Below, piece by piece: positions 1-14,000 of a DNA stretch of 64,000 nucleotides (position 1 is the first letter of the stretch; every line of letters begins with the position of its first letter). This DNA is from Daphnia carinata (Eukaryota; Arthropoda; Branchiopoda; Diplostraca; Daphniidae): NCBI RefSeq assembly GCF_022539665.2, contig NC_081338.1:2975679-3039678 (forward strand). The letters are read 5' to 3'. A program made the translations under genes and the position numbers. The notes under the pieces are model-generated. The model did no database searches. It was not told where the DNA came from and was given only the letters and a program-made list of their open reading frames with translations.

Positions 1-2726
1 TTCGGTGTCATCAATCGGATCGGGACGAGCCCCTCTGGCCGCCAAAGATGAGCTTTAAATTAGAAAAAGAAAGAAAGCAGAAGAAAAACATGAGATTGCT
101 TCTTATACTCTTTGAATGTGAGCCCCTCAAGCTTTTTTTATATCTTGATTTGCTCTTTAACTATTTCAAACATCCTTTTTCTTCGCTACTAGGTCAGCTA
201 TACCATGTTCTTCTTTATTCATTCGAGTCACGGCTTGATTTCGTTGTCGGGTACACATTCGACCCGCTTTGGTCTCGCTCCCCTTTTATATTTCCTGATA
301 CGCGTCTAAATATGAAAGTCATGAACGTATAGGGAATGGATGTACCCATATTCCGCAATAGAAGCCTATAGTATTAGATTGTGCCTGACTGGGTTTCTGT
401 AAGGTCCCCTAAAAGACAAGAGGACGATGGAATTGTTCATGCAGCAGCTTCTTTTTTTTTTATTTGCGCTCATGTTTCAAATTTGCAAAATGGCTATACC
501 AACGATTCACTGTTTCTCGTTGGAATTCGTGCGGAAGAGGAAAAAAAAATGAAACATTTTCTCCGAGTGTTTTGTTGAACTTAAATTGTGTGCTAGATAA
601 ATCGTTACAGCCCTCGTTATTGGCCAAAATGTTTTCGACACGAACAGCTTATTGATATAGTGAAAAGTATTTGTTTCTGAAAGCAAAATGTACGTGAGTA
701 TTACATCCACATAACCGTCTACAATATTTAGAGATCTCTCTTCCATTTTTTAATAAATTTCTGGAACGCCATCGCCACCTGTTTGAATGTGAACGGATTC
801 TATTCAAATTGCATTTGGAAGATCTCGTTTGATGAATTGAAAACCATGCAGATTTACTTGTCTGATTTGGGATTGGTCTTGTACGGATATGAGTTTCTGC
901 TGTTTGCTGAGGGTGGCGATAGTTCAAGTCACGGGAACAATTTGAAACGTTGCTGTTGGCTCTCGATCAAAATCATTAGAACTAAACATTAAGAGATGAC
1001 GTGTGTTGCTGTGGCACCTCGATTTGTGTCTCTTGTACAGTTTCTAGGCTCTAATTTTGTACATGGCTGTGTGATGTGTGTTTTGCTATGCGCCAATGGC
1101 TCGAAAAAAAAAAAACTAAATGGAGTTTACAAATGCCGTTTCGGGCTGCGCATCTCCAGATGTCCGATTACAATTTTCTTGTGCGATGTAGACCCTTGAA
1201 TTCCTGCCTATTCCTCGGCAATTATTTATATTTCTCTGCAGTATTCCCTTCTCTGGTCATGGGCTACGTGTATTGACCATGATGTACACCACCTTGACTA
1301 ATGATTTTTGTAACGGATCGTTGTTAAGGCCCTCTCTCTCGTGCTGCTGTCTTTTTGTTTCTCTCTTTTCCTCTTTTATTTGATGGAACCAGTCTATTAC
1401 AAACTAATTGTGCAATCGGAGAAATCAAGACTCCACGTCATCGATCATTACACCCTTTAAAACGAATGATCTCTTTGTGTTCAATCGATTTAATAAATGC
1501 AACACGCACGCATAAAAAAGAATTGGAGATTAGAATAAGAAAATGGCCATTTTCCAACACTTCTCGGTCGTTTTCGTCGGTGCCAAATGGAAAGCATCCA
1601 TCAGCCTTCATTTGCACTCGACGAGTCGGCAGCAGCTCATCTGCATATAGATCAAATTAGATTTCAGTTAGATGCATAGCGAAAAAGAAGAAGGGTGGAG
1701 TGTTGAGAACACTTTCCCATTTGTGAACGACTGTGAGTACGAAAAGAGGAGAGCTCAAAAAAGAAAAAAAGAAATCAAATCAATCAAAGAGGGAACGACT
1801 AGCAAAGAAAGAGTCTTTCGTCATCCTATATAGTTGGTACAACTGTGTTGTTGACTGTTTGAACGAAAAAGCTTGTATATATATACACACGCAAATACTC
1901 AAAACGCGTCTCGTTTCCCTTTCGTTTTTTTTTTCCTATCGACGTAAAAAGCAGTCAAGTGCGCTCATCCGGAAGTCAGAGTCGCTGGGTATGAGATGTG
2001 GAGAGACTGTATGCCCTCATGTTCCAGTACTTGCTCAACGACGCCCTCCGAAATCCCCCCCTATCCTCTCTCATCGCTCCCTCACATTGAGCTCTTTATT
2101 CCCTGGCTCTTAGTTAGCCAAATTCTGCGCCACCCCAAAAATGTTCAAAGTTTGCTCTCATCTAACAATAACACACTATTGTTTGCCAATTAACTAAACG
2201 CGTTTTGTCATGTACGTATGCAAAAATCGTTGTGCCAAGGCGAACGCATTGCATCTCTGCCGCATTCGCAGTAGTCCTTTTCCTTTAAGAACAGGCCGAT
2301 GTCCTTCCTGCGATGTTGTCAATCTATCGCCATGTTTAACTGTGTGATCAAATGTTAATTTCTGATCATGGCGCGTGTCGTACAGACGGCACGTCGCAAG
2401 CTGTTGCAGCAATTAACTTGCGTGCACAGCAAAATAAAGGAAGTGAGTTCATCTGAGTGAAAGAGCTTTTCGATTAGAATGATTGCATAATGCATATAGA
2501 CACGGAACGCTAAAGAGACGGCATCATGCTCGTTCGACTCAAACACGTGGCTTAGGAGGTAACCAGAAGGTACAATATCCCTATCAAGTTATCAACGATT
2601 CCCCATAACACACAGACGTCTACTTGAATATGATATATGTCCCCATGGTGGACCTATACTTCTTCGACCGAGAGCTTTTTCATAGCTTCATGACGGCGAT
2701 GGAACTCTGTGTAGGATGAAAAGACA

Positions 2727-2802
2727 TACACACACACACAAAAAAAATAGGTAGAAATAAATAAAATAATAAAAAGTGGTCGGGGGGGGGGGGGGAGGGG
2801 GG
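2727..2802. repeat. CA microsatellite next to a poly-G tract
   Basis: A short (AC)n run at 2727-2740 is followed about 40 bases later by 14 consecutive G (2782-2795), one A and six more G. This is low-complexity sequence with no coding potential. Confidence 0.85.
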
Positions 2803-4813
2803 AATGTGAGGTGCACACAACCCACGCAATCTGCACAGCATTGAGAAAGACAAGTGCCGTGTGCGCGCACCCCCCCATCTCCTAACGAGTCTCTCTTCAA
2901 ATATTTGAGGTTTTCTCTCGACGGCCATCTCTCCTTCTCATCTCTTTACATGTTTATAGAGACCAGCTATTCGTCTCTTTGCTCTCCTTCTTTCTTGTCT
3001 AACGATTCGAGGGCGAAATAAATCCGACGGACGGAACAGAGAGGAACGAGAAGATTGTCATTCTCATTTCTCTGTTTATGTGCATTGAGTATACATATAC
3101 ATGCGAGACACAAATGTATCAGAATAAGATGTCACGATCCCGGAGGGGGCGTCAAAGAGCATACAGAAAATAGAAAGCACAAAAGACGTGGGCCACCCGC
3201 AGCGGTTTGGCCACCCTATATGGAAGACTATACGCCCGAAGTATCAAAAGACGGATTGACAGCAGAGAAAAAGAAAAGGAAGCAAACGAAGAGAAGAAAA
3301 AAAGAATAACGTGCTTTTTAAAATAGAAATAAAAAGAGGGAAAAGGAAGATGGGAGCCGGATAAGTTTGTAGGAATACAAACAAAATTCCACATCGAAGC
3401 AGTGGGCATTGCCTGTCATCTAAAAAACACTGTGATGACGTGAGGTTAGTTCGTTCGTCCGGAATATTATTTTTTTTAGGGGATCTGATCATGGACTTTT
3501 TTTTATGGGGTTATCTTTGTTGTATATTCGGCGGCTGTGCATTGAACAAACGGCCTGTTTCTCATTTTTAACCACGGGGCTGGCTACGGTTGAACGAGCC
3601 GCCACGCAGACCCAACGATCTTAACACTGTCTGACCGAAAGGATGTTCTGTAGTCTATACATCGGTGACTTGCAGGATGAATGACATGGCGACAGAAAAG
3701 ACGAGAGCCTTGTGTCCTTAAGTGCATATAATGCAGTTTTCGATTTCCCAGAAAAATGAAATGCGCGTGCCGAGGCTGAGGAATGAAATTGAAAAAGAAT
3801 TCATTGGAGATGGTTGCCACATTGAGATGTGCACGCTCTGTTAGAGTTTCAGTATGTTGTGAAAGTTAAAAATTTTGATGTTATAAATAATTATCAGAAT
3901 AGTTAAATTATAAAACTGATGAATGTGTATAAATAAATTAAATTGACGCGCAATAGTCTCGTCTGAAATTGAATAAGAACAATATACCTAAAAGATGGGC
4001 TATGTTTTATTTTATTAGCGGCTTCGGGCCGCAGTTAGTCGATGTAGGAAAACATTAGTTGCATTAACTATATCATTTTCGAAAGTTATAGGAATGTCCA
4101 GTTTTCCGTCTAGGTTAATGACATTAACTCAGCGTGAAAGGTGCCTACTGTATTGCGTGCACCGTGAAAGTCCATCCAAGTTGACGGGTGTCAGTTCAAT
4201 TACGATTCTGGCTAATTGGCATTTCACTCTCTAAATTTTATTCTGCAGACAAGCGTAATCGTTGGCTGTGCAAGGGGAAATCAAGCTGGACCACCCGGCA
4301 CCACACCTATTCCTGTTACTGGATATCACTCACTTTGATCTGGCTGTTTCTCGGGTTACCTTCGATGCCAATGCAGATAGATTTTTACCACAACAAAAAA
4401 AACACAAAGATAATGGGGGGAATTTCATTAATATATTAAGAAAAAAAAATGGAATATAAATCAGGTTTACCCTGGTTATACAGTCATAATTATAATGAAA
4501 TAATACGACAGAACGCTGAAAGTGCAACTGCTGCTAGTGGATTGTTAGACAGATGACATGGCTGAAGAGGCTTCTGTCCACTCTTAGCTTCAGCCGAGCA
4601 GACAGGTGCAAAGCATCTAATTGGCTCATACGGGATTGGTTAGGCCCTCCACGATTCGCACAGGCCAAGCCTGAAGGAGCGAGCGCGTCGATGTCAACGG
4701 AAGAGAAACGATAGAGAGGGGGGGACGTAACTTTCTGCTAGCCCGAGCAGATACCTTATATACTCAGTTTTCATCCGGAGGAAACATAGTGGAAGAAGAG
4801 CGGGGCACAACCT

Positions 4814-4840
4814 AGAGAGAGAGAGAGAGAGAGTGTGTGT
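4814..4840. repeat. GA/GT microsatellite
   Basis: About ten GA units (4814-4833) run directly into GT units. A TATA-like string lies about 60 bases upstream near 4755, but no gene could be tied to it. Confidence 0.85.
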
Positions 4841-7800
4841 AAAGTGTGCATCTGTGTGTTTCATCACGGATCACGGCTGGGAGATTGCTCACCGCTTCGT
4901 GTAATTTTGCATTTAGCCGCAACGCCGATTCTCTATTCATCCGATCCATCCGTCGGGACCTGTCGTTCAGATTCCCGCAAAAGCGTGGTAATAGAACCCC
5001 CCCCCCCCCGCCTCTCCACCTCTTCACTCCCGCCCTTTTATATGGAATCCACCCACCAGAGCCGTTCGATACGATACATATAACGCGGAAACTGCTGGTG
5101 TTCTTATATATCCTCCTATTGCTACGATCGAGGTGGGCTGACTGACTACTGCCTGGAAACTGATTGTGCCAGTCAACTGAACTCGACCAGAATGCGGCAC
5201 AGTATAAAGGAAAGTGGAAGGTCCGACCAATATGCCAGTCCTCGCTTTTTCTTCAGACACCTTTCACTCGGCTTCGAATTATTGTGTCCTTTTATGGTCG
5301 ACATTGTTCCAGAAATTTCAATGTTTCTCGACGGATGTTAGTCATCAACGTAGTGCGATAAAACGAGAGGTCGTCCAAACTCGTCGTTACCTGCGGATGG
5401 CGTTAGTTTTTCGTGTGTTCTTACTCTATTAGGTCGTAGATAGAGTTAGGGAATGTTTAAGTTAATGCTAGTTATTCCGCAAAAGACTTTGCGTTATTAT
5501 CTGTGCTGTCAAATGGAAAGGAAGATGCCTGCTGGAAGTACGAGATAGAAGAAAACGAAGAAGAAGAAAAACCGGATGGAATTCAGACTCCGCCCTGAAG
5601 GGTTTCTTTCCATGACTGGAAAAAAAGAACCAATATACTAGCGAGGATCCTCCTCCGCCATTCTCTTCACTCTCCTCCCTAGTTATCCAGCTTCGATTGC
5701 ATCCCGCCTTCGGGCCGCCACCCCCTTATCATCCGAGCTCCACCTCTGCCATTTCCTTCTTCCCCCACAATTCCGGGGATCCTTGATATCTTATTTTTTT
5801 CTTCCTTCCAGAAACGAAGAGAGAAAAACATGGAGTCTTAAGTATACAAGCTGTTGGATCCAAAAATAAAAAAATAAAAAGCAGAAAGAGTTGGCTGCCT
5901 TCCACTTGACGTCTAGTTCTTGTTACTATGGTAGAGAGGATATTTTCAGTATCGATTATGAACTCGACAATCACTTCCAACAGCCCATTAAGGCATATCC
6001 ATCACAGACGTCTACCTTCAATTGTTTTCTTTTAGTTCCAGGATTGTCAGACGCGTTTTGAGGGTTAAAGAGAGTGGAAGCTTGATTTCCTTCGCATCCG
6101 CAAAACGCCATTAAATGGAAGAAGAGAACAAACTCGATAGGTGGTGGCCCTGCTTTATGAGCCGTGAGCAAATGCTACAAAGATAACTGTTTTGGCCTTT
6201 GCCCACTCGTCCTGACAAAATGAAGGGTACATATTTGTGGGGCACCACACTAACCCGTTGCGTAATACAACACTGACCGCCATCGCCCACCCCATGAGCT
6301 CTGCCCTTTTTTTTTTCTTCTTTATGATACATAGAATATAGTGACCCTTGTAAAAGGGGGGAAAGATATATAGAGCAAAAGCTGATACATAAGAGCTATA
6401 CGCAAGGAGTGGGGGAGTGATTCGGAGATTTAGTGAGAGACGAGAAAGATTCCGGGACTTGGGTCAACCGAGCGTGAAAACGAGACCGGTCCTCATCAGA
6501 AGCAGGAAAGGGCTTTTATCATAGCATCGCGATTAGTTGAGATTATATGCCTCTGTTTTCCTACCCTGGCACTTTGAAGACGAGAGTTCCGCTTGTGTCC
6601 AGGACAGCTTTGGAATTATCTTCTTTTTATACTCGAACACGCTAAACAATTGTAGAAATACACAACATTCATCAAGGCGAATTAAATGAGGACGTAGCAG
6701 ATAGTGGAAATGCGTGGGATTCCATGTGTACGAGCAAGCGAATGTACGCAAATGAATAGAGCCACGTATCAATTTGTCGATAGTGCGATGACGATGCACG
6801 AACGACGATCAAGACATCGGTAAATTTTTTTTTTTTTTTGATGACGAGTTCTTGCAGACAACGTAAAACGACGTCACCGGATGGCCCCCTCGAAAAAAAA
6901 AGAAGGAACTATGGCATCCGTCACGAAGCTTTTGCCTTAACATACAGCTGTGCATGATGGCTTGACATGCGTAGCTAATGGCTTTTGCGCTCCACTGGCC
7001 AAGATCAGTAGGCGCATTCTCAACGTCGATGAACTCATCACTGTTGGAGCAGGAACAGCAGCAGCCATAGAGCACAGGATATCAAAAAGAAAATCGAGAG
7101 TGCAGCCGTGAGGGGAGAACTTTAGCAATCCCTCCTTGAATCGAGCCATTGATATGTCTAGATGTATAGATATATTGGGGAAAAAGGGGAGTGATGGCTG
7201 TGCACGATTGAAAAGAAGAAAAAAAGGAACTGCTAACAAATCTAATCAGTAGATAAAGATTTATGTAGGGACTGGGAAAAAAAAGAGAGAGCAAGGGGAG
7301 TTGCATGCCAAATATAGGACTACATTAACATTACATCATTCCTTGTTTGTTTTTTTTTGCAAAGGCAAATCAATGCAGGGTAGAGTTGTAATATTGACGT
7401 TCAGCCTACGTAAAGGGTAAAGGAGTATGCCGTAAAAGAAAGATGTGGGTTACTATCGGGCTATTTTGCTTAACGGTTAGTCATATAGTTTGCAGTTATA
7501 AAGTTTGCACACTTAATTTTCAGTGCTTATATCGAGAGTTAAGCCTTCGCTCATATTGGCCATTACGGCTTAACTATCTAGCAATCATTTCATAAGGAAT
7601 GGCCAAACATTTCAGTGAGGAAACATCCGGATCAAATATCGGCAAGTGAAACCGATGGTTTTCATCGTCTTCTTCATCTATTCGGCTCTACTTTTACAAA
7701 TGAACGGGCAGCGAAGTTGTGGGAAAGGTAAAGGTGTCGGACAGATGGCCGACGGACCCTCCGCAGACACGGTGTAATCGCTACGGAAGAAAGAGGGTCG

Positions 7801-10800
7801 GAGCTGTTGTGTATACCACAGTGAAAGGAGGCAAAAAGGGGGAGAGTATATCTATCCAGTGTATTTATAAATACATCTACGTGTTATGGGCGAAAGGAGA
7901 TTTTGATTTTTATGCTGTTCTCCTTGTTGTTGTTTTGATTCCTGCAAATCGCGCGCCCCCATAAAGAAACGAATATAACATCATCCCTATTCATCGCAGC
8001 TCGGCACACCCTATTCAATCATCAATGCCGAGAGATTATGACAGCTGATAGGCAAAGTTGGCCCTTTTTTAATGTTTGCCTCAAAAAAGTGCATCGTAGC
8101 TAACAAGACCACCGAATGTGTTCATCCGCACAGTTCTTTTTCCGAATTATTTTGGATTTATTTGAGAACTCCAACGTGATTGCGTACCGTAGGAACAAAA
8201 GTTTTTGTCCACCCTCTGCGATCAAGTACACACGGCCGGTTGATTTTGCAAAACTATAGACGCATCTAGTTAGCGCTAGAGGAGGTTGAGCGTTGGCATT
8301 CATCGCGGGCGGGACGAGTTGGCACAATTTTAAACGCTCAAAAAGTTAACTTGATGGTAGCCCAGCAGCTTTGTCTTTCGCTTTCTATGTGTACATGCTT
8401 GGTGAACCGTGTCCATTCTCTTTACTTCCTTAAAAATCAACTTTTCCCCTTCGCTTTCTGTGAAACGGTCAAAAGTCAACGCGATTTTCAGCGGGAACTA
8501 GTGCGAATTTTCACTTGTCCTCAAACAAATCCAACCAACTCGTCTGACGATGGTTCGCCATTTTTTTTTTTTTAAATCTCAATCAAACTTTATATTAGTG
8601 AAAGTTGGAAATACCCTCTAGCAAAGGGGAATATATTTAACTTAATTATGTTATGTTAAATGTTATGTTTAAAATTTAAAAATAAATTATATTATGTTTA
8701 AATTAATTATGTAGACGTATGCGCGTACGTGGTAGAGGTGTACGTCGTATATAGATCACGTCATGTAAATATGTCTTCCTATTTTTCATATCGTAACGAT
8801 GCAATCCAGACCGAGAAGCGGACAAGAATGATGGCCAAAAATTGTCATGCAGATGAGGCAGGAGCGTAGAACACGAAAATGACTTGGCATGGCACAAAAA
8901 AGAGAGGGATGCCAGAATAGATTTTGGAGCTCGGTGTTACCAACCCCCTCCGGTCGCTGTGCGGAACACATAGAAAAGAGAAATGTAAAATATCAAACAG
9001 ATTTTGTATGAATAGGAAGATTCTTCGGAGAAAGAAAATAATAAAAGGGAAGAATACGTTTTGAAAGAAGAAAAGAAGAACGAGATAATACAAAAAAAAA
9101 GGAAAAAATAGCTTTACATGTAAAAAGAAGAAAAGGGAAAATAAGGAGAAAGAAAGAAGAAGAAAAAAAACAATTTTGCATCGAGTCGCGAGGCCTTATA
9201 TACATGCAGCACACCCAGCTGATCCTCTAAAGTCTATAGCATTCCGCCTGGTTGACCGGAATGCGATTTCTGCCGCATAGGCGAACCTCGCAGAGCTCGG
9301 CCAGCGCGGCACCAACCCCACAGTCTTCCTTTGCTTTTCTCCTCTTTGCTTTTTTCTTCTCCCTTATGTATCTACGTCGAAGAGAGAAAGGGAGAGGGCA
9401 CAGTCTTCTTTCCGTTGGGGGAATGGAAGGCGCATCTATACAGAGCACAGACTGACGCCGTTATTTCCCGTCTGTTGAACAGCCAAGCCCTAAATGTGTA
9501 GAACTCACTTCCATTGCGTCTTATAACTCCATCCATTTAATGTGAAAATCGGCTTTTTTTCTTTCTAAATATCTTTATTTGGATGTCTGTTTCTCAGTTG
9601 GAGATCAAACGAAAGACCATTCGTCGCTGTTACGATCACAAGAATAATAATGTGGCCATCATCTAGTGAGCTTGCATCATCTATACCTTTTTTTTTAAAG
9701 GTTAAAACGAAAGACAAGATCTATCGAGAAGAAAAGTCAATATTGCACAAGTTCCAGCCATCCTGTTGTAAATCGAATGGCACTACATGAACCCTAAACT
9801 GTATAGCTATTAAAGATTGTAGCAGCAGGCGCAAGTCAAGTATCACGTTCATTGCGTTTCAAGTACTGAATCAACTATCGTTAGCCTTTCCTATTTGACG
9901 AATGGAATAAAAAGTCCAGTAAAAAGTAAAACCAACAGCTGGGATGGTTGCCTCTGGCATTCCGTTCATGGCCAATATGTGAACGCAATTGAGTTATAAC
10001 TACATCAAGGCTCACTCGAAAATGGGAAGAGGCAAAGTTGTAATGATTTGAGTCTTCATCTTCATTCAATTTTTTTTTTTACGGCCGCAGTGTTACGTCA
10101 GAAACTTCAATCGATGTTACAAAAGGCTGCTGGATATTCGGTATTTCTTTTTTCCTCTTCGAGTGTCGCATAGGGAGCGTGGGATGATGACGAGCACACA
10201 ATTTCCACTTTTTTTTTTTGGCTCTCCCCTGCACTATGTCTCCTTTTACCGTGCTGATGCTGCTGCTGACTTTCGAGTTCAAAAGGAAAAAAAACCACGT
10301 GACCAATTGATTCCGAATCGCTGGATTCGCTTTGGCCGTCTTGCTAAACCCGCTTCGCCCATCCTAATGACTTTACCACGCAATCTTCAGCGTCGCTCAT
10401 GCATCCGGTGAGTTAAGTTTCTTTTTTTTTTGCCCGTCTCTAATCGATTCCCTTTTTCTCAATTCTTGAACGAAATTCTTCCACAATTTCATTTGTCCCC
10501 CCCCCCCCCCTTTTTTTTTCAAACATTACGAAATTTTAAAACTAGCGCGTGCTTGACGTGGACGTGCAATCAGCAATTCGTTTATAACCGCATAAACAAT
10601 TTTCCGTGTCCAGTATAAAAAAGATAGTTGACTATCGCACTATTCTTTAACGGCGATAGGCAAAGGAAAAAGCTTTTCCAATGTGGTCGATTGAAATCAA
10701 CGGAGGCGTGAAACGCGATGGACGCGTTCATTTGAATCACGGATGTCGTTGACTTTGAAGGGAAGGGGGAACATGTCTTCCACTTCAAATGATCGGGAGT

Positions 10801-11020
10801 TTGATTTTTTCTGTTTATTTTTTGTCCTTTCGGCAGAAGCACAAAGAAAATACGTGTTACGTAGTTATCGACCCTCTTGCGCTTGAGATTCTAATGTTAT
10901 ATAGTGAGCGGACCTTATCGGATGCAGGATTTCTTTCGACTTCCGAGTATTATAGCAAAAGGAAGCGCGTGTCTTTCGTGTTCGATATGACGCCATGCGA
11001 CCGCTGTAATATAGATATTT

Positions 11021-11087
11021 ATATATATATATATATATATATACCGGAGGGTTAGAAAAGAAAGGAAGAGTTGGGGGGGGGGGGGGG
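11021..11087. repeat. TA microsatellite followed by a 15-G tract
   Basis: (AT)n occupies 11021-11042, and an uninterrupted run of 15 G lies at 11073-11087, about 30 bases downstream. Confidence 0.85.
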
Positions 11088-14000
11088 TGGGGGCTCTGAA
11101 GGGGGTCGAGATTGCAAGTGTTGCCGCACGCGTTCGGTCGCGTGGCCGGTTGCCTCCTCAGTCAAACTGTGTGTATCCATTTGTGACATTAAGAGGAGAG
11201 TATAACAACAGAAGCAATACAAACAAAAAAAAAAAAGAAATCCCGTTGTTATGTGTCTAGTGATATGAAAGTCTCACGCAGTTCTATCACATTTTCTGTC
11301 ACCCAGCGCCGGATAAAAGTAACAAAGGGGTCGTCCCATATTCGCTTCCTTCTTTTTTTAAATCATCACAGTTCAATGAGTCGAACCTTAATTTTTTTTT
11401 TTTTTTACAAACAACTGAAAGAGATTGCAATTGCAAGATTTGAATTCCTCCCCTTTCTTTTTAATCTCTTTGAAATCTATCCAGATCGATTAACTTTGAG
11501 TGACAACGGGCTGGCCCGTCAAGTCAACTGACCCAGCGGAAGAAACTACGCTGGGGCGTTCTGGCTCGTTGGCTAACTAAACGATTGGGCCATTTTTTCG
11601 GAGGAGGAAGTTAGGGGAAAGATTGAGGGGTTCGGTCGATTTCTGCGGTGCGATAGCGGTTGACCTGTTAATGGCAGATCGTCTTCCGGTGTCCGTTTTC
11701 TCTCCCTCGCCGATCGGAAACAGGGCGGCGGACCAGGGGGCTCGCCATTGTGGATCGGGCGGTTAAAACGCCGCCTTTCGGGCGCAATTGAATGAGAGTT
11801 GGAGATATCAATAACAGTATAGTACTTATAGACTCAGCAACCGATGAGATACTCATTTCTTTTTTCCTTACTGTACACAAAGACATTTTCTGTTAGCTCC
11901 TGGAAAAAAAAGATGAAAAGGCCCGGTTGCAACAACATACGTTGAATGAGAGGGATACTGTAGATAAATAAAACTGTGCAATGTGGAGATAGTGAATAGA
12001 TAAAAGAAAACGAACGTAGCTCAATATGATATTGTGTCATGGAGTCAATATGTGACGGAGTTTCGAAGAATCGCCATGGGCTTCGACATCCGCATAAAAC
12101 GAATGAAAACTCAAAATACAAGCAAGAACGTTCGATCAGTGCCGCTTTTGAGTCACGTGACTGATGCGCAGCTTATAGTCTCTCGCCCTTCCGGCGGAGT
12201 TCCTTCTCCCTTTTTTTTTTTTTTCTTTGCTTGTTTTACTCTCTTTTTTTTATATTTTTGATGCTCTTTACTCTTACTGTATCAATTTTTTTTTCTCCTA
12301 GCGCATCATCGCTTGCGAGCAATGAGCCGTACATATACGTCGAAAGAGATGTTCTTCGGTCCACTATGTATAGCTTATGGCCGCCACGTCCGGAAATCAA
12401 TGTAATACTTCACGGCTACGCAGTGACTGAATAAGCAGACAAATGCTCTATACTCCTTTCTGTTTAGCCCTGTTTTCCTTTTTTTTTTTTTAACGTAGTG
12501 GCTGTGTTTTATGTTGCCAAATCGGCATAGGAATTAAGTTAGTCCCGGTGCTCATCCAGTGGAATCAAAGATGCAAGAACTGATTTCTCCATATATGGCT
12601 GAAGTTTTGTCAGTTCCATTAAGTAAATGATTTCAACAGTATAGCTAAGTATATATGATGATGTTCAATTAGTTAAATCATTCGTTTGTTTAACAACAAC
12701 AACAACACATTTAATTAGCTTAGTGGCGGTTAAGACAACAACTATAGTACCCACTAGAGTCTCAAAACTAAAATGCCATATAGTCCCATAATTTTAAAGG
12801 TATGCTAATTGTTCACACATACTGTAAGCTTAATTTCCGTTTAAGTTAACGAACTTCGATACTAAATTTGAAATATAACATCAATTGGCTGACGAAGAGA
12901 TTAATGCTGACTATAAATAAAATGCATGGCTGATCAGTGATAAACCAAATGGACTATCAAGTCTCTACCAGCAGTATAGCCTCAATAGCAAGTCAGCCTT
13001 GGGAGTAGGAAAAAAACAAGGTTTTCGATTGATGAGAAGGGTCAGGAACTATGCGTCAAGAGGCGGATCATTTGGTGACAGCAGTTAAAGCGACATGACA
13101 TGAGGGACATATTGTGCATATATTGTTGTCCCTAATGTGCGTATAGGGCAATAATATTTGGAAGCACCATACTCTCATAATTCCATGTACTCTATATAGC
13201 ATTTGTTATGTATTGTGCCTGTCTAGACTGCCGGGTAACAGATAAGGCCAATCCTTTTTTCCCACTTGGATTAGAAGTAGGGAAAAATCTCGATGCGCGT
13301 GTCTCTCCCTAATGGAAACGTCACCAAGTTGAACGTCGGTGACGGCTTTGACGACTGTGAGACCCGAGAGACTTGCTTTGTATCGGCGACGGGACACGCT
13401 CCTTGCACTCTTTTGTGATTTCCAAATAAAAACGACGTTTAATTGGAAAAGGGGTTTATGCATGCTCATCTGCTAAGAATCATCACCACGCTTTCACGTT
13501 CTAAGTCTTTCCATTGTTGTTAGCTGTCTATTCATTGCTATCGAGAAAAGCGGCTGATAAAAATTAGGACACATCGAGAGGGTTATGTGCTACACAGCAT
13601 CTCTATTTGTCTAGACGTCTATATCAGTGGCATACTATAACAACGCTCATCTATTCTTTTTCTACCTTAAATGTGACATTTTCTGGAATTGAAAAGGAAA
13701 ACGTAGGGACACTCAGAAGTTGGGGGCCGCTCGGCGAGACAAAATGGCGATGAGGCACTAAAGAAAACTGTTGCAGAATACAAAGTTTGTTTCGTGTGCG
13801 TCCTTATTCATTATGCCTTTCGTTCTACCTCCAATGTATACACACGCTTGAGTTCCGTTGCCTCTGCTTCTATGCGAGAACGAGAGATTTTACTTCTCGG
13901 GTGATATTTAAAATCCACCGTGTGAAAACGAGAAGAAAAAAGTTGGAGACGAGCTGCTGGTGCTCGAGAATTAAAAGACGGAAGGCGTTGGAGTGTTGGG

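Noticed and set aside
695-707. A 13-base match to the 5' part of the insect microRNA miR-12 (tgagtattacatc).
   Set aside because: The rest of the mature sequence does not match and the flanks do not fold into a precursor with a complementary arm.
4750-4800. A TATA promoter near the GA repeat.
   Set aside because: A TATA-like string exists, but no initiator at the right distance and no gene downstream could be supported.
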